From Oscillospiraceae bacterium (GTDB lineage: Bacteria > Bacillota > Clostridia > Oscillospirales > Acutalibacteraceae), in NCBI GenBank assembly GCA_029013165.1, contig JAQXMV010000006.1:1-26388 (forward strand): a DNA stretch of 26,388 nucleotides, given 5' to 3'. Below are positions 7,747-14,686 of the stretch, piece by piece. Below the pieces are notes generated by a model. The model did not search any database and had not been told where the DNA came from. It saw nothing but the letters and a program-made list of their open reading frames with translations. Within the stretch, counting starts at the first letter, position 1. The number at the start of each line of letters is the position of its first letter. A program made the translations under genes and the position numbers.

Positions 7747-9375
7747 TCAGATAACGCCTGTGATTTTCGCCTTGATCAAGGCAAATATATTTTTGATCAG
7801 GTTGATCACGGCACGAAAATAGGTAAGAATGGTATGCTCATGAATTTCCGGAGCGTCCCATACCGTGACATTGCAGTTTTCCGCTGTCATGGCACTGGTG
7901 TAACCGGTTTCATCGCAGTAAACCAGGAACTGTGGATAGGATTCATCGGTGGTCACGGTGAACTGACCGTCGCTGGTGCAGATCTTGTGGATAATATCAT
8001 CCTCACCGATTGCCCAGGTGTCATGATGAATACCCTTGATGAACCAAGTGGAATCGGGGAACAGACAGGTCGAAGCGTCCACCTGCTTGTCGGGAGAAAT
8101 ATATTTTTCCAGTCCGAGGGTGGCTCTTTCGGCGATATATTCCTCACTTAAAGTATCATAAACCTTTGAGCAGGTTGCGCCGAAGCTGGCCTTATTCACG
8201 GAAACCAGATAATCGCTGAGCTCATCGCAGCTGTCGATGATCGGCGGCGCCTGATAGCCGTATTTGGCAACGATACCCACGCCGAGACCGGCCTCCTGGG
8301 CGCCCTTGAGAATTTCAGGAATACGCTGTCTGACCTGCCGGTCATAACGATCCAGCTTTTCAATCAGGCCGCGGTACTTTTCGTAAAAGGCTGAGCCCTC
8401 TTCACCGAAAACCAGATCCCTTGCGGCCTGATAGTTCTCAGCGGTGGCGGTGCTCCAATAGCCGGGCCAGGTGCCGTAAACCTCAATACCCAGCCGGGGC
8501 GTCAGCCCCTCATAGAGCTTCTGATAAATGGCGTCAATGGCTTTGGCAGAAAGATGCAGCCTGTCGCTTTCGCTGAGAAGATCCATAGAAGCCAAAACAA
8601 ACTCATATAAAAATCTCTGTGCCTCATCGGCCGGACCGTCGCCGGTGTTGCCATAGAGTTTATCGGTGAAATATCTCTCTGCAGCTTCGGAATCCACACG
8701 GATCTTGCCGCCGAAAGTATCGCTGAAAAACTCACTGCCGTTGCCTACCGTTGCGTCAAAGGCAATATTCTTGATATCCGAATAGCCATACTTGGAAAGA
8801 TAAGCCAGAACGAAAGAACCGCCCAGACATTTGCCGGCAAGAGCGACTTTTTCGCAGCCTGTTGTCTTGATGATGTTCTTGATATATTCATTGAGACTGT
8901 CGGCGATTTCCAGGGGATCTCTTCTCCAGTCATACCAGAAAGTATAGGCATAAAGAGGATATACACCGTCTTCGCCCACCTTATCCGTATTCATGTTTTC
9001 GTAGTTCTCTTGGTAGCTGCCGACGCTGATGTCGGTGCCGTTGGTGTTTTCGCCGTTTTCATCCAGCTGGCAGTCCTGGAAGATCGCCCTGACCTCGGCG
9101 GCAAAGGCGTCGTAATACTCCTCCCATTTGCCGAAAAGCACAGCATTGATAAAATAGGGATTGAGCACTCTTGCCACAGCTCCGGGCAGCTCGCTTTTGT
9201 CATAATTCACCGGGTAGACAACTTCTCCGCTGCTGTTGACAATCGCATTGCCGTCACCGCGCAGGAAAACCACCGGTGTACCCTTTTCGGCTTCTTTTTC
9301 CGCCCCTGCAAAAGCGGGAATGAAAAGCGTTACCATCATGGTCAGTGCAAGAAGTAAAGAAACAATTTTTTTCAT
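7747..9375 (-). CDS. secreted lipase-like alpha/beta hydrolase with Cys at the nucleophile position
   Basis: The 542-residue protein begins with a signal peptide (MKKIVSLLLALTMMVTLF..., cleavage likely after AFA near residue 23). Residues 145-190 look like lecithin-cholesterol acyltransferase/lipase-type alpha/beta hydrolases: 'FWYDWRRDPLEIADSL' (147-160), then the nucleophile elbow 'VALAGKCLGGSFVLAY'. The usual GxSxG reads GKCLG, so the candidate nucleophile is Cys 183 and not Ser. A His-rich stretch GIHHDTW (448-454) after 'PDSTWF' is a plausible place for the catalytic His. The C-terminus (about 516-542) is a hydrophobic or amphipathic helix. An AAAGGAG site precedes the ATG by 11 bases. 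It is monocistronic, convergent with the ABC operon. The fold assignment is fairly secure; substrate and even catalytic activity are unknown. Confidence 0.8.
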   Translation of the reverse strand: MKKIVSLLLALTMMVTLFIPAFAGAEKEAEKGTPVVFLRGDGNAIVNSSGEVVYPVNYDKSELPGAVARVLNPYFINAVLFGKWEEYYDAFAAEVRAIFQDCQLDENGENTNGTDISVGSYQENYENMNTDKVGEDGVYPLYAYTFWYDWRRDPLEIADSLNEYIKNIIKTTGCEKVALAGKCLGGSFVLAYLSKYGYSDIKNIAFDATVGNGSEFFSDTFGGKIRVDSEAAERYFTDKLYGNTGDGPADEAQRFLYEFVLASMDLLSESDRLHLSAKAIDAIYQKLYEGLTPRLGIEVYGTWPGYWSTATAENYQAARDLVFGEEGSAFYEKYRGLIEKLDRYDRQVRQRIPEILKGAQEAGLGVGIVAKYGYQAPPIIDSCDELSDYLVSVNKASFGATCSKVYDTLSEEYIAERATLGLEKYISPDKQVDASTCLFPDSTWFIKGIHHDTWAIGEDDIIHKICTSDGQFTVTTDESYPQFLVYCDETGYTSAMTAENCNVTVWDAPEIHEHTILTYFRAVINLIKNIFALIKAKITGVI

Positions 9376-9723
9376 CGCATGAAAATCTCCTTTAACATAA
9401 TCTTAGCAGAATACTAACAATAAAATGATTATAAGGATGAATTGATATATCAATATATACCATGTGTTAATAAACTATTAATTTTATGTGTGATTTGTAA
9501 ATTGACAGTTGTCTACATTTGGTCTTTTCTTTGCTTGTTGCACCAAAAAAGAAGCACATTTTGCCGCAGGAAAAGGTTATTTCGGGCTTTGGCAAACCGC
9601 CATCAGGACAATGATGCTATCTTATTTCAGACGACACCACCGAAAATCTCAAATCATAGCTATCATGCAAAAAGTTCGAATTATGAATGACATATAAAAA
9701 ATACAAAATCATTTATATAAAGA
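9376..9723. other. AT-rich intergenic region upstream of the hydrolase gene
   Basis: No convincing gene. It holds the 5' region of the minus-strand hydrolase: the AAAGGAG site, a TATAAT-like hexamer on the minus strand (plus 9428-9433) without a good -35 at the right distance, and a perfect 14-bp palindrome ATTGATATATCAAT at 9441-9454 just upstream of it. The palindrome could be a regulator site, but AT-rich palindromes are common by chance. Short open frames at 9442-9690 (plus) and 9467-9559 (minus) lack support. Confidence 0.5.
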
Positions 9724-9751
9724 TCTCCGCTGTGAAAGACCACAGCGGAGA
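9724..9751 (-). terminator. terminator hairpin of the leucine-rich repeat gene
   Basis: A perfect 11-bp stem, TCTCCGCTGTG (9724-9734) with CACAGCGGAGA (9741-9751), loop of 6, lies 38 bases after the stop of the minus-strand gene ending at 9790. On the minus strand it is followed by TCTTTATA, a moderate T-rich tail. Confidence 0.75.
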
Positions 9752-9789
9752 CAGTTATTTATATGATGGTTAAATTGGTAAAACTCAGA

Positions 9790-11070
9790 TTAATGTTTTG
9801 CACCGCAGGAACAAACCTTATTGATGCCAAAAAGTTTCTGGAAGAAATTTAAGATTTTGAAAAACACATTGTATATGCCGTCTTCATGACAGTTGCAAGA
9901 ACATTCCTCCGAGCGATCATAGCCACAGTCTTTGCAAACACTCCCCTCAAAATTATGTCTGGGGAAGTATACCGTAATACCTTTTGAAATGAGCTCGCCG
10001 CAAATGCTACAAACTGTATCGCCCTCATATCCACGTTCAGTACAAGTCGGCTCTACTTGATTTACGACAATCGGGTTGTGTTCGAGCTTTGCAATTGTTT
10101 CATGACCTGATAACCAGGTTTCGCAATCGTCACAATATACACCTGCTTCATAGCCGTTGCTTGTGCAGGTCGGGGCGACTGCTTCAACTTCGGCGGCAAT
10201 GGCATGATCACAGACCAAATAATGGATTGTGGCTTGATGTAAACATTCGTTATAATTTTCGATGGATATCTGATTCCATTGTGTTTTGGTTCCATAATAA
10301 TATACATCACGAAGGTAACCGCAATGATCAAAAGCCTGACTTTCGATTGTCATAACACTTGCGGGAATCGTTACGGTTTCCAGAGAGCAATAGGCGAAAG
10401 TGCCGGAGCCGATAGATGTCATGCCCTTCGGAATGACAATGTTGTGAATGAGAGTTTCAGAGAAAGCCCATCCACCAATCGTTTCGACACTGTCAGGGAT
10501 TTTAACATCTGAGAGGTTTATGCAGTAATTGAACGCATAGGAACCGATGCTCTTAACACTGTCAGGGATTTCTATTGTTTCAAGGCTTTCGCAGCCTCTG
10601 AACGTCCACATTTTTATACTGGTTACACTGTCGGGAATAACGATGTTTTTTAGTTTTGTGCAGGACTCGAAAGCACCCCAATCGAGGTTTGTTACACTAT
10701 CGGGAATGACCACATTATCAAGGCTTTCGCAAAGAGCAAATGATCGTACTCCAATTTTCGTCAAAGTATCCGGCATTGTCACACTCGTCATATTATCGCA
10801 AACGAAAAATGCCTCATCGCCAATACCCGTTACTCCTTTCTCAACTGTAACGGATTTAATATCAGGATTTTTGGAAAACGGCGAGGTATGATAGATCTCC
10901 TCGTTCTCCCCGATAACACTAGCGTAATCGTCCATTTCTCCCTCTCCGCTGATGCGAAGCTCGCCGGTTTCTTGGTTGAAAGACCAGTAAACATTTTTAC
11001 CGCATTGTCCGGTGGCGCTCAGGGCGCTGGAACTGAAAGCTAAGGCCACTGTCATAACAATGGCAACCAC
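9790..11070 (-). CDS. secreted BspA-type leucine-rich repeat protein with Cys-rich C-terminus; start region frameshifted
   Basis: The open frame (426 residues from a GTG) has about eight 23-residue LRR_5/BspA repeats (about 71-252; pattern L..I.IPDSV.SIG..AF..C..) with a 'YYYGTKTQWNQI' cap. Then come two modules of the 'PTCT..GYEG...C..CG' type (about 285-380) and a tail with CSCNCH, an amphipathic helix and KLFGINKVCSCG. Such tails recur in secreted proteins of gut Clostridia (recollection). The signal peptide is only complete when read upstream of the GTG: in the same frame KKRITR precedes FFVVAIVMTVALAF, but the ATG that belongs to it (11105-11107, after an ideal GGAGG site) is one base out of frame because of a run of seven A. 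Six A would restore it. So this is phase-variable, recently broken, or a sequencing indel. Codon use is more AT-rich than in the neighbours. Confidence 0.85.
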   Translation of the reverse strand: MVAIVMTVALAFSSSALSATGQCGKNVYWSFNQETGELRISGEGEMDDYASVIGENEEIYHTSPFSKNPDIKSVTVEKGVTGIGDEAFFVCDNMTSVTMPDTLTKIGVRSFALCESLDNVVIPDSVTNLDWGAFESCTKLKNIVIPDSVTSIKMWTFRGCESLETIEIPDSVKSIGSYAFNYCINLSDVKIPDSVETIGGWAFSETLIHNIVIPKGMTSIGSGTFAYCSLETVTIPASVMTIESQAFDHCGYLRDVYYYGTKTQWNQISIENYNECLHQATIHYLVCDHAIAAEVEAVAPTCTSNGYEAGVYCDDCETWLSGHETIAKLEHNPIVVNQVEPTCTERGYEGDTVCSICGELISKGITVYFPRHNFEGSVCKDCGYDRSEECSCNCHEDGIYNVFFKILNFFQKLFGINKVCSCGAKH

Positions 11071-11139
11071 AAAAAAGATGATTGTTCGCGTGATTCGTTT
11101 TTTTCATTTTTGATACCTCCAATACTTTTCCTTAACTTT

Positions 11140-11168
11140 ATAATAGTATCGTTTTTTCTTGTTGTCAA
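11140..11168 (-). promoter_or_regulatory. sigma-A promoter of the leucine-rich repeat gene
   Basis: On the minus strand TTGACA (plus 11163-11168), a 17-base spacer and TATTAT (plus 11140-11145). The expected start is about 25 bases before the GGAGG-ATG pair at 11105-11119, which supports the ATG at 11107 as the original start codon. Confidence 0.75.
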
Positions 11169-11227
11169 CAGAGATGTTACAGGTTTTTAAAAAAAATTTA
11201 ATTAAATCGACACCGCCGAAAAAACGG

Positions 11228-11257
11228 TTGACTTTATCGACTGGAGTATTATATAAT
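11228..11257 (+). promoter_or_regulatory. sigma-A promoter of the mgtE leader
   Basis: TTGACT (11228-11233), an 18-base spacer and TATAAT (11252-11257). Transcription should begin near 11264, giving a leader of about 205 nt before the mgtE start codon, long enough for a regulatory RNA. Confidence 0.8.
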
Positions 11258-11309
11258 GGTATTTATGGGAAAAGTCGATTGTTTCTCGAATCATAAAAAT
11301 CACTATTGT

Positions 11310-11463
11310 AAGGAGGTGGGTCTGAATTGGATAACGGCGACAGTAAGCCTAACGGGCGATTACAAATGCTTCTCGGTGCAGACCCTGCCTTCACAAGGGT
11401 GGAATAAACGCCCTTTCACCCTGCAGGTTCACCCTCTGCTCCCTGAAAAAGAAAGTCGGTGAA
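11310..11463 (+). promoter_or_regulatory. structured leader of mgtE, candidate translational or transcriptional attenuator
   Basis: Between the promoter and mgtE lies a leader with a near-perfect ribosome site (AAGGAGGTG, 11310-11318), a 26-codon ORF and several pairing options. GGAGG-T-GGGTCTG (11312-11324) can pair with CAGACCC-TG-CCTTC (11379-11392), masking the leader ORF's own ribosome site. AGGGTG (11396-11401) can pair with CACCCT (11417-11422) around the leader stop codon. The mgtE ribosome site GGTGAA (11458-11463) is complementary to two TTCACC copies (11415-11420 and 11428-11433). I do not see the M-box signature known from Firmicute Mg transporters. No U-rich terminator is evident, which favours control of translation. 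Mg2+ sensing is inferred only from the downstream gene. Confidence 0.55.
11327..11407 (+). CDS. possible 26-residue leader peptide upstream of mgtE
   Basis: A TTG start 8 bases after AAGGAGGTG opens a 26-codon frame ending in TAA at 11405-11407. The peptide starts MDNGDSKPNGRL, has a central MLLGADP and ends FTRVE. It is hydrophilic, with two Pro codons and no membrane segment, so it looks more like a regulatory leader than a working protein. It sits inside the pairing elements of the mgtE leader, so ribosome progress through it would change which helices form. Translation is not shown; the strong ribosome site is the main argument. Confidence 0.4.
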   Translation: MDNGDSKPNGRLQMLLGADPAFTRVE

Positions 11464-11468
11464 TTAAC

Positions 11469-12842
11469 ATGAATGAAACTGAGTTTGAAAGACTAAACAT
11501 TCTTCTGCAAACCAACAATCTCAAGTTCCTCAAAGAGGAACTTTCCGACATGACTTATCCGGATATCGCCGAATTTATCATGGAATCCGACGACGAGAAA
11601 AGGGCGGTTAAAATCTTCCGCATTCTCTCCAAGGATATCTCGGCCGATGTATTTTCCTATCTGGAACCGGACAGTCAGACAACCATCGTAAACTCCATAA
11701 CCGACCGCGAAATTGCCAGACTCATGGACGACCTGTTTCTGGACGACGCCGTCGACTTCCTCGAGGAAGTGCCGGCCAACATCGTCCGGCGCGTTTTGGC
11801 AAACACGGACAAACAAACCCGAGAGCTGATCAACCGGTTTCTCAAATATCCCGAAAACTCCGCCGGCAGCCTGATGACCATTGAAATGGTTGAGCTCCAC
11901 GACCGTCTCACCGTCGGCGAAGCCATCAAAAATATCCGCCGTACAGGCGTGGACAAGGAGACCATTTACACCTGCTATGTCATCGATGACGGCAGACATC
12001 TGATGGGCACCCTGCCCCTGCGCCGTCTCCTGCTCAATGACGAGGACACCCCCATACGGGAGATCATGTCCGACGACGACAGGCTCATCTTCGTGCGCAC
12101 CATGGACGACCAGGAGGAAGTCGCCGCCATCGCCAAAAAATACGACCTGCTCTCCGTCCCCGTTGTTGACATGGAAAACCGCCTCGTGGGCATTATCACC
12201 ATCGACGATATCGTTGACATCATTGACGATGAGGCCACGGAGGACTTTGAAAAAATGGCGTCTTTGCTTCCGTCCGAGGACGGATATCTGAAAACCGGCG
12301 TCTTCAAAATGGCCAGAAACCGAATCGGCTGGCTGCTGATCCTGATGGTCACCTCCACCTTTACCGGTCAGATCATCGAGGGCTTCGAGGCTCAGCTTTC
12401 CACCATCGCGGGACTGACAGCCTGCATTCCCATGCTCATGGGTACCGGCGGTAACTCCGGCAATCAGGCTTCCACGCTGATCATCCGCGGCCTTGCCCTG
12501 GGTGAGGTCAAACTCAAGGATTTCTTCCGCGTCATCTGGAAAGAGATCCGCGTGGCGACAATCGTCGGCCTGCTGCTCGGTGCGGTGAATTTCGGCAGAA
12601 TGCTGCTGGTTCGCCTCATCACCGGCAACCCGGTCACCAATAATGTCATTCTCGTCGTTTCCATGTCCGTCTGCGCCGTTGTCATCGTCTCAAAAACCAT
12701 CGGCTGTACGCTGCCGATCATTGCCAAGGTACTGCGGCTGGATCCCGCCCTCATGGCAGGTCCCCTGATTTCCACACTGGTTGATGCCATTTCCCTGATG
12801 GTCTATTTCGGACTGGCGCACCTGCTGATTCCCGGATGCTGA
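11469..12842 (+). CDS. mgtE: magnesium transporter MgtE
   Basis: 457 residues, normal MgtE length. The N-terminal helical MgtE_N domain occupies about 1-130. Two CBS domains follow (about 135-200 and 200-260; 'SVPVVDMENRLVGIITIDDI' is the second core), then the plug helix and five membrane helices from about 285. The pore signature PMLMGTGGNSGNQAS (about 321-335) is intact. MgtE is a homodimeric Mg2+ channel gated by Mg2+ bound between the cytosolic domains (family knowledge). The ATG follows GGTGAATTAAC. It is preceded by a long structured leader with a short ORF, and followed after 77 bases, without a clear terminator, by an ABC exporter pair that may be cotranscribed. Confidence 0.97.
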   Translation: MNETEFERLNILLQTNNLKFLKEELSDMTYPDIAEFIMESDDEKRAVKIFRILSKDISADVFSYLEPDSQTTIVNSITDREIARLMDDLFLDDAVDFLEEVPANIVRRVLANTDKQTRELINRFLKYPENSAGSLMTIEMVELHDRLTVGEAIKNIRRTGVDKETIYTCYVIDDGRHLMGTLPLRRLLLNDEDTPIREIMSDDDRLIFVRTMDDQEEVAAIAKKYDLLSVPVVDMENRLVGIITIDDIVDIIDDEATEDFEKMASLLPSEDGYLKTGVFKMARNRIGWLLILMVTSTFTGQIIEGFEAQLSTIAGLTACIPMLMGTGGNSGNQASTLIIRGLALGEVKLKDFFRVIWKEIRVATIVGLLLGAVNFGRMLLVRLITGNPVTNNVILVVSMSVCAVVIVSKTIGCTLPIIAKVLRLDPALMAGPLISTLVDAISLMVYFGLAHLLIPGC

Positions 12843-12919
12843 GGGTTCTGCTTTCATGAAGATACAATCAAACAAAATGACAGGGCGTCAATAGCCCGAA
12901 AATCAAGGAGGTTTTGCTT

Positions 12920-14686
12920 TTGGCAAAAAGGTTCTTATCCTTTACCAAGGGATATCGTATTCTGACACTGATCTGCCCGATTATGGTCTTTCTGGATGTT
13001 ATCATTGACCTGCAGATTCCCGAGGCCATGGGAAATGTCGTGGATATCCTCTATAAGATCGGCCAGGAGGGCTACACGCCGGAAATGATCCGGTCTCAGC
13101 TGATGATCAATCTGCTGAAAATGCTCGCCCTGTGCGCCGCCACTCTGGTGGTCGGCTATATCGCCTCGCGCTGCTCGGCCATTGCCAGCATGGGCTTCGG
13201 CGCCAACCTGAGAAGAGAGCTGTTTTTTAAGATTCAGGATCTCTCCTTCGAGAACATCGACAAGATGAAGATTTCCTCTCTCATCACCCGCATGAACAAC
13301 GATGTTTCTTCCATTCAGGGCGTTTACAGCAACACCATCGTCACCTTTATCAAAGGTCCCTTTATGCTGATCACCGCACTGATTTATGCGCTGGAGATCA
13401 GCCGCGATCTTTCTGTGATCTTCGCCTTTGCTCTGCCGGCCATCGTCATTGTTCTGTGCGTCATGGGCATCATCGCCGTTCCTCTTTTCAAGAAAATGCT
13501 GGAAAAAACCGACAAATTCAACGGCGTGCTCCGCGGCAATATCAACGGTATCCGCGTGGTGAAATCCTTTGTCAGAGAAGAGCATGAAAAGCAGAAGTTT
13601 GACAAGGCAAACCGTGAGCTCATGAAAATGGACGTCCGCACACAGAAAATTATGCTCTATATGACACCGATCATTATGTTTGTCATTTATGGCTGCATGA
13701 TCTTTGCCATGTGGCGCGGCAGTGATATCATCCTCATGGGCAACGGAGACCTCACGCCCGGACAGATGACCACCTTCGTCGCCTATATTTCACAGGTTCT
13801 CTCCTCGATGATGACGGTTATGCTGGTCGTTCTCAGTATGTTTATGGCCAAAGCCTCCGTCAGCAGAATCGGCGAAGTTTTCAAGCAGGAGCCTTCCGTC
13901 AATGACAAGGAAGCCGACGAAAACGCAAAAGTCGAAAACGCCGGCATAGAATTCAGAAATGTCTCCTTTAAATATGACAGCGCAGCCGTCAAAAACATCC
14001 TCGAAGACATCAATCTCAAGATCGAGCCCGGTGAAACCGTCGGCATCATCGGCGGCACCGGTTCAGCTAAATCAACCCTGGTTCAGCTGATACCGCGCCT
14101 TTATGACGCCACCGAGGGCGAAGTTCTCGTGGGCGGCAGAAATGTCAAGGATTATAAGTTTGAAAATCTGCGCAGGGAAATCTCCGTGGTGCTTCAGCAG
14201 AATGTGCTTTTCTCCGGCTCCATTATGGAAAATATCCGCTGGGGTGATCCCTCGGCAACGGACGAGCAGGTCATCGAGGCCGCCAAAGCGGCACAGGCCC
14301 ACGAGTTCATCAGTGAATTTGAAAAGGGTTATGACACGGAACTGGGACAGGGCGGAAACACCGTTTCCGGCGGTCAGAGACAGAGAATCTGCATCGCCAG
14401 AGCCATTCTCAGCAAGTCGAAAATTATCATCCTCGACGACTCCACCAGTGCCGTGGACACCTCCACCGACGCGAAAATCCGGGCCGCTCTGCGCAGTGAG
14501 AAATTTGCCGGCACAACAAAAATTATCATCGCTCAGCGTATTACCTCCATCATGGACGCCGACAGAATCGTTGTCATGGAAGACGGCAAAATCGTCGGCA
14601 CCGGCACCCATGAAGAGCTGGCGAAAAACAACGAGATCTATCATGAGATCTTTGTATCACAGCAGGAAGGAGTGTTGGCACAATGA
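12920..14686 (+). CDS. ABC exporter half-subunit with degenerate ATPase site (second heterodimer, partner A)
   Basis: 588 residues from TTG 12920, which lies 8 bases after AAGGAGG (12905-12911); the TTG at 12914 is too close to that site. Six membrane helices fill the first ~320 residues. In the ATPase domain Walker A is GGTGSAKS (378), with Ala for the last Gly. The signature VSGGQ (482) is intact, Walker B ends LDD (Asp 507 in place of the catalytic Glu) and the switch His is Gln 539 (IIAQRITS). It is therefore the non-catalytic subunit, paralogous to the protein at 4013-5737 with the same three deviations. Its stop overlaps the partner B start as ATGA. A weak GGGC/GCCC hairpin lies in the 77-base gap after mgtE, and I see no separate promoter, so cotranscription with mgtE is possible. 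The substrate is unknown. Confidence 0.9.
   Translation: MAKRFLSFTKGYRILTLICPIMVFLDVIIDLQIPEAMGNVVDILYKIGQEGYTPEMIRSQLMINLLKMLALCAATLVVGYIASRCSAIASMGFGANLRRELFFKIQDLSFENIDKMKISSLITRMNNDVSSIQGVYSNTIVTFIKGPFMLITALIYALEISRDLSVIFAFALPAIVIVLCVMGIIAVPLFKKMLEKTDKFNGVLRGNINGIRVVKSFVREEHEKQKFDKANRELMKMDVRTQKIMLYMTPIIMFVIYGCMIFAMWRGSDIILMGNGDLTPGQMTTFVAYISQVLSSMMTVMLVVLSMFMAKASVSRIGEVFKQEPSVNDKEADENAKVENAGIEFRNVSFKYDSAAVKNILEDINLKIEPGETVGIIGGTGSAKSTLVQLIPRLYDATEGEVLVGGRNVKDYKFENLRREISVVLQQNVLFSGSIMENIRWGDPSATDEQVIEAAKAAQAHEFISEFEKGYDTELGQGGNTVSGGQRQRICIARAILSKSKIIILDDSTSAVDTSTDAKIRAALRSEKFAGTTKIIIAQRITSIMDADRIVVMEDGKIVGTGTHEELAKNNEIYHEIFVSQQEGVLAQ

Noticed and set aside
9467..9559. Minus-strand mini-ORF starting MCFFFGATSK, similar to the first residues of the PurF-like protein (MGGFFGATSK)
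   Set aside because: The resemblance stops after about ten residues and the frame is only about 30 codons without a ribosome site, so chance is the simplest explanation.
9442..9697. Two overlapping plus-strand open frames of 82 and 62 codons
   Set aside because: No ribosome site, no recognisable domains, and AT-rich intergenic composition.
11256..11462. 68-codon open frame ahead of mgtE
   Set aside because: Its ATG lies inside the promoter -10 region and has no ribosome site. A different frame has a near-perfect ribosome site and TTG start, so I prefer the 26-codon leader ORF.
11264..11468. M-box Mg2+ riboswitch in the mgtE leader
   Set aside because: Position and length would suit, but I could not find the conserved M-box core segments in the sequence; it is kept as an unclassified leader.
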